A DNA stretch of 64,000 nt from Mauremys mutica (Eukaryota; Chordata; Testudines; Geoemydidae): contig NC_059087.1 in NCBI RefSeq assembly GCF_020497125.1, positions 18,943,925 to 19,007,924 on the forward strand, read 5' to 3'. Positions 37,856-47,372 of the stretch are shown here, piece by piece. Positions within the stretch are counted from its first letter, which is position 1, and each line of letters opens with the position of its first letter. Under the pieces are notes generated by a model. That model saw nothing but the letters and a program-made list of their open reading frames with translations. It was not told the DNA's origin and searched no databases. Both the position numbers and the translations under genes were made by a program.

Positions 37856-38635
37856 TTGCAAAATGGGAGGGTTGCTATACGTGTTGAACTGCAACAAACT
37901 AAAAATATTCCGGAGGAATTCAGAAGCGATGAAGGGTTTGAAAGAACACTGGTACATTCTCTCGACCTTGCTGAAGAAATAGACTTTCTGACAGAATTTG
38001 AACCAGAGCCAGTTTGCATTCGGCAAAAGAAACAGCAGTTTTTGTATGAAGGATGAGATACCCATTCAGAACCCAAAACAAAGGTTCAAAGTGAATTTCT
38101 ACTTCGCAGTCCTTGATACTGCTGTTCACTCGGTTGAGGAACGATTTCAACAGATGCAGCAGCTAGAGTCAGTATTTGGCTTTCTATATGATACCCACAG
38201 CTTGCAAAAGAAAACACCAAAACAGATAAGAGAATTTTGTATAAAACTGGAGGCGACGTTGACTCGTGAAAATTCAAAAGACATTGATGCTACAGATTTG
38301 TTTAGTGATTTTCAGGCTTTTTCAAGATGACTTAAGAAACATTCCACTCCTGAAGAAGTACTGACGTTTGTTTGTGAAAATAAACTCACAGACAGTTTTC
38401 CAAACATTTGTATAGCTCTACACATTCTTTTAACTTTGCCAGTTTCCATAGCTAGTGCGGAACGTAGCTTCTCAAAGTTAAAATTGATCAAAACATCTGC
38501 GTTCATCAATGGTGCCAGAGAGACTTGTTGGACTTGCCACAATGTCAATAGAGCATGAAATTGCTGGAAAACTGGATCTGAAAGAACTAGTGACTGAATT
38601 TGCAAACCTTAAAGCAAGAAAAGTCATGTTTTAAG
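37856..38635 (+). pseudogene. hAT-family transposase remnant (ZMYM1-like type)
   Basis: Three overlapping plus-strand frames give the C-terminal half of a hAT transposase. The first carries EIDFLTEFEPEPVCIRQKKQ, the second FAVLDTAVHSVEERFQQMQ and FGFLYDTHSLQKK, the third LTLPVSIASAERSFSKLK, which is the hAT dimerisation motif. Two or more frameshifts and an in-frame stop after DFQAFSR break it. The N-terminal zinc-finger and first catalytic part are missing. The element probably extends to about 39110, where CTAATCTAGGGCCGCCCC resembles the inverse of the left edge. Not functional. Confidence 0.8.
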
Positions 38636-39211
38636 AGCACAGTGTTTTTTATTCAGAGTGTTTTGTAAATACAGGTTAAAGTTCATTGAAGAGTTTTCTT
38701 ATTTGTATATTGTATGTTGTGGTAGTGGCAGTTAAAGCAGGACAGCGTAATGGATGATTTTGGATTTGTAATAATAAAAAAAATTAACTAACATTTTGAC
38801 TGCATTTTTTATTTGAAATCAGACTGAAATATCATCTAGCTGTCATGTACGAATCTATACTGAACATTTTGTGTCTCTATTTTATCTGATGTCAGAGGCA
38901 TTGGTTGGATGGATGGATGGACAAACCGAATAATTAAGCCTCTGTTTTAAAAAAAACTGCTTAAAAACATTAAAAGTAAAAAAGGGGAAAAATGTTTACC
39001 AAAAACCTCAGCCTAGATCTGCCCTGGAGGTTTGGGGGTGGGGGTCACTGATTGCATGGTTTGCCTAGGGCGCCAGTTGCTGGCAGCTAATCTAGGGCCG
39101 CCCCGGGGCAAATAATACCCATCTCAAAATGCAAGAAGTAGAGAGTAATGCCATACTGTGCCTTCTCTCTTGCACTTTCTCTCACACGCAACACCACACC
39201 ATAAGAAAATG

Positions 39212-39800
39212 AATAGTAATTGACAACAGTCACCACCCTGAGGTCCAGACAATACCCCTCAACATGGAAAAGCCTATGGAAGCTGCCACCTCAGATTTCT
39301 GCTGCTCAGTTGGGAACCAGTTTGGTGATGAGAAATCCATCAAAGCGGGTGGTGTTGTGGGAGCTGCAGGATCTTTTGCAGGGATTAGTGATCAAGGTGG
39401 CCAATATTCCTGAGATCACTAATGGATTTAAATAGTTGGGTTTCCCATACGGCGGTGGGGTCACTAAAGGAACCAGTTTTCCCATTCTGTCCTCCCTGTC
39501 AGGCACAAAAATACATTAACAGGACAGGGTACTATTATTTGGTGTTCCAAACCTTAATTGATCATCACAAGAAGTTGATGGACGTCTGCCACGTGGCCTG
39601 GAAAAGTCCGTGATGTGAGAACTTTTAAGATCTTTAGGTTCCTCCAGAGAGGATAGAATGAAACACAATAGTGACAAGGATGGTGGGCAAGTTCCCACTA
39701 TGATCTGTAGGGTCCCAGAGTACCCACGAGCCATGCTGAGATGGTTGAGCAGGCCAAGCGAAATCTCTGCTCCTGGCTGACGCATTGGTGAGGTCTGTGC
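39212..39800 (+). pseudogene. PIF/Harbinger transposase remnant (HARBI1-like)
   Basis: A frame around 39480-39610 reads QKYINRTGYYYLVFQTLIDHHKKLMDVCHVAW-like text, with the characteristic order (INRKGY, then a DHxxxxxDV motif). Upstream and downstream pieces in other frames complete a decayed DDE domain. Several frameshifts and stops make it non-functional. The flanks (39110-39210 and 39800-40100) show nothing else I recognise. Confidence 0.65.
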
Positions 39801-40099
39801 CAAGATGGCTGAGCAGTTAGCAGGGAAGTGTCATTCACAGAGACAAGGTCAGTAACCAACAACACGGAACCAGGGAGATGTGTCATGTTTTTCAAAGCTC
39901 TCCCTTCTCTTCTGAGTGCGGGGCCCCTACTCCCACAGATTGCAAAGCCAACAGGAAAGTTTTGCAGGTGCTGTTTCAGTCACAGGGGGAGGCAAGGTTT
40001 CCCCATAGCAGCCAGGAGGAAGAAATTCCTGCTCCCGGCCAGGAAATAGACAGGGTCTGTGTCCAGCTGTTGGAGAAGGCTGCAGAGCACCTCCCATTC

Positions 40100-41690
40100 C
40101 TCAGAGGGTTGTCTTACCTATCATGCCTCCATTGCTGAAAAAGGCTCTGACTGCACCCTTCTCAGATACCAGTGGATCCTCTGTCTCCAGCCCCTTCCAC
40201 TCTTCCCACTGTGCGGTGAACCCCCACTCAGTGAAGACCCAGCTGCAGGAGGTTGTGTGATACAAATCTCCTTCTCCATGGCAAGAGCTTACCTCCTCTT
40301 CCCTTGCAGCCTCCAGGGTTCCCACAGGAGGTGGTAGACACGCCGGGCACATGCCTCCATCCTGTCCTTGCCACAGTTCCTGAGTGAACGGCATCACTGA
40401 CCCCTCCTGGTCTCATGGAGTGCACCACCTCCCAGAGCTCAAGCCTTTGGCCACCACCCAGCTCTGGGTGGAATCATGCAATTCTCCACCCTCAGACTGA
40501 GCCGGGGGTTGCAGTCCCATGGTACTAGCTGTGATTACCTCAGCGCGTGTGACTTAGGCTCACACCCTGCGGTTCTGTCCCCTCCTAGAGCAATGCCAGT
40601 GGTTAATACAGTGACCAGCCGGGCCTCCTTAAAGCAAAGTATTTATTTAGAACACACGCATTTTAGAGAAAATATGCCTTAAAAACAATACAGCAGACTG
40701 GACACATTTTCCCTAAGACTTACCGTTCCCTGGAAGGCCCATTTCTTTAGATGCCTCTCTCAGCCTGCCTCCCTAGACAGATGCTGACAAATGACCCTCC
40801 TCTCCTCCCATTGAGAAGTGCTTTTTAACTCTGCAGTATTCTTATGCTCGCCAAGTTCCCAGCCTGGCAAAACAAGTGTTCTTCCTGGGAAACAGGATCC
40901 TTGAAGCTGATACCTTTGAGCCCTAGAAGGTCATCCTGGAGTTCTTGGACCAGTGCTCTTTGCGAGCTGCTGAAGAACCTCACTGCATTGGCTGGCCTGC
41001 TTTCCCCCCCGCCCCCCGACATTCAGTTAAAGAGAATGGGCCAGATCCACCACTGATGAAAATCGGTGTAGTTCCATTGACTGTAGGTGCTGGTTGGGAT
41101 AGCTCAGCTCTTAACCTGATCAGCTGGGATGATTGTGTGGAAAATGGCATCTTGCTGTAACTGACAGTGACTGCTACTTCCTGGGATGGCCACAGACAGA
41201 TCCCAGTCTGCAGCTTGCAGCTACATTTGTTATATTCACTGTCCTGCTTTACAAATGAATATGGAAGCACAATTCCAACACCTGCAGATATCAGTTCCCT
41301 TGGATACCTGTTTTATACTAGTGAAAGTGCACTCATTTCACTGGTGTTACGCCGGTGTAAACCAAGGATAAGTGAGTGGAGACTCAGGCCCTACTTGCCT
41401 GATTCTCTGTTGCCCTGAACCTTGTGTAGCTATGACACCTGTGCAAAGTGGGGGTAGAACAGTACCAAGTCAGAACTCTCTGCTCACAGGTGTGCTAGTG
41501 GTGGCATTGTACATCCACTTCCCACAGGTGTAAATGGCTACATGAGGTGCAAGGCAGGGCAGAATCAGGCCCAGGGTCTGGTGGTGTCTGTGCTGTGTGA
41601 ATCTGGCTCAAACAGCCCTTGTGCTGTTGACAGAAGGCAGGGGAGGGAAGGGGGCATTTTTCTCTAGTTTCCCCATAGGAAGGTTTTTTT
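40100..41690. other. intergenic, unassigned repeat-like DNA
   Basis: No conserved frame. The 40560-40680 stretch (ATTTATTTAGAACACACGCA) resembles an LTR-type repeat of turtles, and 41040-41580 has short MIR/CR1-like phrases. I cannot name either with confidence. Confidence 0.3.
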
Positions 41691-42080
41691 AAACCTATAA
41701 ATTCACTTTTGACAAATGAACGGCTAAAGCAGATTAACCTTTTTGTTAATCCTCTATAATGGCTTTCGAATCTCCTTAACCAATAAGAAAGCGATAAGAG
41801 CCCGTTTCTTTTCTTTTTATCTAGATCTACATTGTTCCCCCCTTGTCTATTTTTTTTTCTTGTTTTATTTTCCTTTTCTTTTCTCATATGAAATAGCCCT
41901 GAGATCTTATCTCCGGAGAGGCTCAGTAAACACAACATCAATAATCCCTTCCTTTTATTCCCTGCCGGTAACAGGGTGCAAAGAAGTGTCTGCCGATTGG
42001 GATTTGATTACCAGCCGCTATCGAAAGTCTCTTTGTAAGATCTGCGTGCTAAATCCCATAATTCTTTGATAAAAGAAGTA
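41690..42080. promoter_or_regulatory. candidate GSC2 distal regulatory block (non-repeat)
   Basis: This 390-nt block is not repeat-like in wording and carries two TAATCC sites (41747-41752 and 41942-41947) plus AGATTA at about 41731. TAATCC is the preferred site of K50 homeodomains such as Goosecoid, OTX and PITX. It lies 5.3-5.7 kb upstream of GSC2. Function is inferred. Confidence 0.3.
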
Positions 42081-42496
42081 TTACCAGTCCATTTTCTGAA
42101 GTGAAAGGTATGGGGGGAATGAAAGAAAGCAATCAGCAGAGATACTAATAGGCTAAGCGCGGGTGTCTGGGTGGTGGAAAGGCAGGGACGGCCAGGGGAA
42201 GCTGGGGAAAGAAGCCCTTTGTTACAGACGGGAAATAGGAATTAATCCGTTTCAGGGGGCATGATTCTTACAGCGAAAACCACCCTGGGTAAGATTCTGC
42301 TCACACTTACACCAGTTTCAGTGCCTTTAGTCCGGATTGACATCCGGGCATCTGAGAGCAGTATCTGGGCAAGATTCTCCTGGTGTTTGTTCTGTGCTTC
42401 AGTGTTTTGTATAAGGGAACTTCTAATAATAAACCAACTCCTGTATAGTGGGCCTGGTTCGCCACTGCCTTGCATCCAGCGTAAAGTAGGTAAGAC

Positions 42497-43195
42497 TATA
42501 AGAACGGCCATATTGGGTCAGACCAATGGTCCATCTAGCCCAGTATCTTGTCTTTTGACAGTGGCCGGTGCCAGGTGCTTCAGAGGGAATGAACAGAACC
42601 GGGCAATTATCAAATGATCCATCCCCTGTCATTAGGATGACTAGATGTCCTGATTTTATAGGGACAGTCCTGATTTTTGGGTCTTTTTCTTATATAGGCT
42701 TCTATTACCCCCCCACCCCATCCCGATTTTTCACATTTGCTGTCTAGTCACCCTACCTGTCGTCCAGTGCCAGCATATAGAAGTCAGAGGCTTAGGGACA
42801 CCCAGAGCATGGGGTTGCATCCCTGGCCATCTTGGCTAATAGCTATTGATGGACCTGAACTGAACTAATTTTTTTTTAATCCAGTCATAGTTTTGGCTTT
42901 CACAACATCCCCTGGCAATGAGTTCCACAGGTTGACTTTGTGTTGTATGAAGAAATACTTCCTTATGTTTATTTTAAACCTGCCGCCTGTTAATTTCATT
43001 GGGTGACCCCTGGTTCTTGTGGCTTGTGAAGGGGTAAATAACACTGCCCTATTCACTTTCTCCACACCAGTCCTGATTTTATAGAGCTCTATCATATCTG
43101 CCCTTTGTCGTCTTTTTTCCAAGCTGGATGGTCCCTGTCTTTTAATCTCTCCTCAGCTGGAAGCTGTTCCATACCCCTGATCATTTCCGTTTATT
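42497..43195 (-). mobile_element. CR1-like LINE, 3' part, split by a MITE
   Basis: On the minus strand, 43122-42865 reads [20 protein letters not shown] and [25 protein letters not shown] text, the C-terminal tail of a CR1-type reverse-transcriptase ORF. The sequence towards 42497 carries the familiar CCATCTAGCCCAGTATC and TGGGTCAGACCAATGG phrases. A GGGTGACC-type MITE interrupts it at 42635-42753. Confidence 0.75.
42635..42753. mobile_element. TIR MITE, copy 2 of 3
   Basis: Opens GGATGACTAGATG and closes TAGTCACCC, flanked by TA on both sides. It is in the opposite relative orientation to copies 1 and 3 (internal text complementary). Inserted within the CR1 copy above. Confidence 0.8.
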
Positions 43196-43375
43196 ACAAA
43201 CCCGACCAAGTCAGAAGGGCACAATGAAATTCTCCCCTCACCCCAATCCCAGTATATTTACAGAATTATAGAACAGAGTTCTTATAATACATGATTCCAG
43301 TACAGAGTAGCAGAGGGACAAGGCTATTAAGAGGTAAAGAAAGGAAAAGGAACAAAGATACTTATATACCTAGAA

Positions 43376-43545
43376 TCACATCATAGAATATCAGGGTTGG
43401 AAGGGACCTCAGGAGGTCATCTAGTCCAACCCCCTGCTCAAAGCAGGACCAATCCCCAGACAGATTTTTACCCCAGTTCCCTAAATAGCCCCCTCACAAC
43501 CCTGGGTTTAGTAAGCTAATGCTCAAACCACTGAAAGATCTGTGT
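43376..43545 (-). mobile_element. turtle tRNA-derived SINE with CR1-like tail
   Basis: Minus strand: a tRNA-like head (TTTGAGCATTAGCTTAC, AAACCCAGGGTTGTGAG) followed by a CR1-type tail (GGTTGGACTAGATGACCTCC, TTCCAACCCTGATATTCTATG). This head-plus-CR1-tail architecture is that of the tortoise pol III SINE. Confidence 0.75.
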
Positions 43546-43837
43546 TTTCTAGTGAGAGTTGAAAAGAAAGGGAGGCTCAATTGGCAGAAAGATATAGGGA
43601 GGCTTCCTGAGATATCAGGAGCGGTAGAGAAGAAGGTTTTCACTCTGTCAGCAATAAGATAGTGAGGAGACTCAGAGAGAAAGTTGGTGCTAGATGAGAG
43701 AAAGGAGACAGATGGGTAGTAGAGAGGTATGTGGATGGAGTGGCTCTCAAGGAGGCTCAAATATGGAGAGATTTCCCAGGGTAGCGCTAGTGGGCTTCTT
43801 TTTCTTGGGGAACCCTCCGTTCAGAACAAACTCACTC

Positions 43838-44280
43838 TGAGGGTACGTCTACACTGGCAGAGTTACAGTGTTGGCAGTTACAGTGCCGCTCAAAGAGCGC
43901 TAAAGGGAAACCGCTGTTGTGTGTTCACACTGTTAGCTGCCTGCTCAATTGTGTGTTCACACTTGCGGCACTTGCAGTGGTATTCGGAGCAGTGCACTCT
44001 GGGCAGCTATCCCACAGAGCATCTCTTCCTCTTCTGCTGCTAAGAGTTGTAGGAAGGCGGAGGGGGTCACGGAGCATCCTGGGTCCTGTCCCAATGCCCC
44101 ATGATGCATTGCTTCACATCCCAGCAATCCCTGTGCTTCCGTCTGCATTTGGCGCCATCTTTCAACGGTTTGTGTACTGCACACTCTGCTCTGCCTCTTC
44201 GGTCTGCAGGAATGGACCCCGCACTGTTGACCAATATGCTGCTCACTCTCACTAATGTTTTCCTGCACTTCAGGAGCCTT
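43838..44280. mobile_element. DNA-transposon-like repeat, unclassified
   Basis: Opens GAGGGTACGTCTACACTGGC, a terminal sequence shared by several turtle Harbinger-type MITEs. The interior has duplicated GTGTGTTCACACT phrases (43918 and 43950). No matching right end was located, so the boundary is approximate. Confidence 0.5.
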
Positions 44281-45291
44281 TAAAATATTTCAAAACGAAA
44301 AGTTGATGCCCGTAATGTAAGTGCACTATAACAAACATGGCCCCAGAAATGTGAATTACTGTTATACAGAATTACCCAGAAGTTCAGGTGTTCATTCGTA
44401 AGTGAAAATGTATTCACCCCACGCAGGAGAAAAAGAGAATCTAAGGAGTGAGGGGAGGATTTCTTCAGCCCTTCACATAAATATGTCACAGGACAGCCAG
44501 GAGAGAGCATATTAACCACCCTTAATACATCTGAGACGTGGAGTTCTCCTTTACCCAATTTGCTTTGAGTCAGTGAACTGTAATATTGGCACTCAATAGG
44601 AAGACGTCATATAGCATTGCCTGAAAAAATATAAGGAACTGGCCTTTATACAGATTTTGTTTTGGTGGATCAAAGTTGTATGTAAAAGGAAATTGATCAA
44701 AATGTTAATCAAACCTTGTGCAAGGTGCTATTTTTCCCAGGGGGAGTCCTGTTAGGAGAAGAAAGGAGGTTATGCTAATATTTACTTGAAGGAAATAGTG
44801 AGAGAGTGAAGCAGTGAGAATATTTGTGATCCAGTGTACTTTTATTTATTATAGGGCAGGTGAAATATACCTATACTGGAAAAGGCAGTAATAAAGGGAC
44901 ACTGAAACCAAGTAATGAGTTACACAGGAACTTGGTTATAGAGCTAATGATCAGAGAGGCCTGGTTAACTGCTCGATTAGTATAATTACATAGATACAGC
45001 TCAACAGTTCGTATAAGGATCCTACTAGCATCACTGACTAAGAAAATGGAAAGTGGAAGATCTATACAGCTGTTTCATCCTGATGGAGAAAACAATTTCT
45101 TAAGTAACTTTATATTGCTGCATAATGACCAAAAAGAATTTTAAGTGGATAAGCACCTTTAACTTTCTCTCGATCCCAGCTTATTCATGTTTCCCAATAG
45201 TAAAACCAGAATAAGACCATTTTATCTGTCATCTGCTTCATCTGCTGTGCAGCAACAGTTCCAGCATTGTCCTGTAACTAAGTTGACCTCT

Positions 45292-45475
45292 GGGTTGACC
45301 TAATCTGGGTTGACGATTCCAGCACCATTGACATGACACTGAGGGTCCCCAGTCCCTCTGGCTCATCCTAGTTTGGTGATGAGGCCCCATGCCAACAACA
45401 CACCACAGAAGGGCCTTAACCCTTTTGGGTTGACCTAATCTGACACCATTGACACAGTACTAAGTCCCCAGATCC
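45292..45475 (+). repeat. 135-bp-spaced direct repeat
   Basis: GGGTTGACCTAATCTG recurs at 45292 and 45427, each followed by a CACCATTGACA...TCCCCAG block. A third GGGTTGAC lies at 45307. It looks like a local tandem duplication. Confidence 0.6.
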
Positions 45476-45726
45476 CCTCCCCAATGCTAATGTGACAGAA
45501 TGGAACAGCAAATCGAATTCCAGATGTGTGAAGAGAGTGACACCATCCATGACCAAGTGCAACAGACTCTAGGAAGTGAAAAGGCCAAATGAAGGCAGGA
45601 TCCCATCCCTGGCCTTGTGTGTCAAGCTGTAGGGCCAGAAGCATCTGAAAAGAGAACACTTGACGCGTAACAGGTGATACTGAAAAAAGTAGAGAGACTT
45701 TGGGAAAGAACTACTAGTGGCTCATT

Positions 45727-46345
45727 GTCTGTGGCCATATCTTGTGCCTTGATCCCATTAGTTTTGATGAGCTAAATGGGGCATGCTGCGATGGTACCTA
45801 GACGGGAGACCTTCAAGAAACAATTAATTAGGTAGCACTCTTTTCTCTTAGCTGTTATTCACCCAATGCCTTGGCATGGTCTGGGGGAGACAGTGCTACA
45901 GACAGTGTTATTTTTAGATGAGACACTGTTGCCAATTCTTATGATTGTATTGCAAGTCTCGCGATAGTTGACATTTTTCTTAAACCGTCAGTTCCTGGAG
46001 CCAAGTTATCTTGTAAGAATCCCAGCTTTCATTTAATAAAGCAAAATTTCTAGCCCTCGGGACTGCAGAGAAGAGCTTAAAAATGTGACACCTTCCCCCC
46101 AACGGCTCAAAAACAAGAAGGCAAATAAAAAGAACCCAAAACATAATACTTGTAAAATCTCATGATTTTTGGGACTGTGACGTGATTTTTGAATGCTCAT
46201 GGTTGACAATACTGGACATAAGGCTCTGACTGCATCCTGGTCATTAACGATCCCATGGCATATTTTGTAAGAATGGAATGTTAACTCTGGTGTCATGGCC
46301 CAACTTGAGGGACTGGAGTGTCTAGATCCCTAAATTCTCCCTGCA
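45727..46345 (+). mobile_element. 5S rRNA-derived SINE, split by another repeat
   Basis: 45727-45812 follows the 5S rRNA gene: GTCTGTGGCCATATC at the start, GAGCTAAATGGG near the A box, and TAGACGGGAGACC at the C-box end. After about 45925 a different repeat intrudes until about 46216. The SINE/LINE tail then resumes with CTCTGACTGCATCCTGGTCA, TTAACGATCCCATGGCA. This is a SINE3/AmnSINE-type architecture. Not a functional 5S gene. Confidence 0.6.
45923..46216 (+). repeat. interspersed repeat, copy A (also at 49.87 and 23.03 kb)
   Basis: Closing phrases AATCTCATGATTTTTGGGAC, TGATTTTTGAATGCTC and GGTTGACAATACTGG also end copy B at 49873-50160. It is inserted into the 5S-derived SINE. The family is common in turtles; its class is unknown to me. 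Confidence 0.6.
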
Positions 46346-46799
46346 GTTCAGTATTCATCTTCACTTCTTCTCAACTCGAATGTGGTGTGGCTATGCCCTG
46401 GGATAAAGCAGACAAGTTCCAGCTCAGAGGTGGCTGCACCTCAATGGTGGGTGGTTGAGCCCTTTACATATCACTTGCCTACCTCACAGGAGTGTTGTGA
46501 GCCTAATTAATTTTTATAAAGCACGTAGAGATCCTCCTCTGAAGCATACTATATACATACACAGTATCTGTAGTATTGTTATTACTTGGACAGTGGGGAA
46601 AAATACAATTTCCCTGTGGTCTGAGCAGAAAATAAATCAGCAGTCATGGGGAGTCCTCACCTAGCAAAGGGCTGCACTGCTGCTAAAAATGATTCCCCCT
46701 CCCGTCCCTCAAGCTCAGCTCCCCTCCCTCGCTCATATTGTATGATATGACAGTTTCCTTTTGATGGGCAAGCTTTCATTTGGCCAGAGAAAGGGATAA

Positions 46800-47372
46800 T
46801 TTGCTTCTTTTAAGGAGTTAATCCTCTGGTCCATTTCTGGGCTGGACAACAGCTATTCTCCCCCTGCCTTGGATCGGAGGCTCCAACACAATGGAGATCA
46901 TACCCACCTTCAAATCTACACTCGAGATGGAGAAATCAGATTTCCTTCCGGAGTCATTTCTGTAGGATTAGCTAAATCTTAGATCCACACTAACCCCTCA
47001 CAAAGCTGCCAAGATTAGTTAGAATTTATTTTATTCGCAGGGGGGTTTACGGTTTTCTTTCCAAAGGGATTATATATATATATTAACTTAGGGTGGCCTC
47101 AGTTGTAAAGCAGCTAGCTTAGAAGGGTGGGGGGAGGCATGTATGGGTATATATACAATAAAAATCCCAGGTGCAAGAATGACAATCGCTTTAAAGAGAA
47201 GACAAAACAATAATTCTGTCTGGCATCACTGGTCTGGTTTAAAAAGCATCCAAGTGTAAGCCGTCTTTTTGCTGGGGAGCCACTGTTTGGTCTCTCCCAG
47301 AGAGCAAGCCCCACTGTTTTCAGCTGCTGAATGTGAGCTGCCAAGTGCCACAACTACAGTCCTGGGAACAGG
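46800..47372 (+). promoter_or_regulatory. candidate GSC2 proximal promoter
   Basis: A TATATATA box-like element lies at 47148-47155, 218-225 nt upstream of the GSC2 ATG. Further upstream are TAATCC (46819-46824) and its inverse GGATTA (46965-46970), preferred sites of K50 homeodomain factors including Goosecoid itself. The block is otherwise free of recognisable repeats. The start site and any autoregulation are inferences. Confidence 0.4.

Noticed and set aside
45727..45812. Functional 5S rRNA gene
   Set aside because: Too many changes from the 5S consensus within the internal promoter and a SINE-type tail follows.
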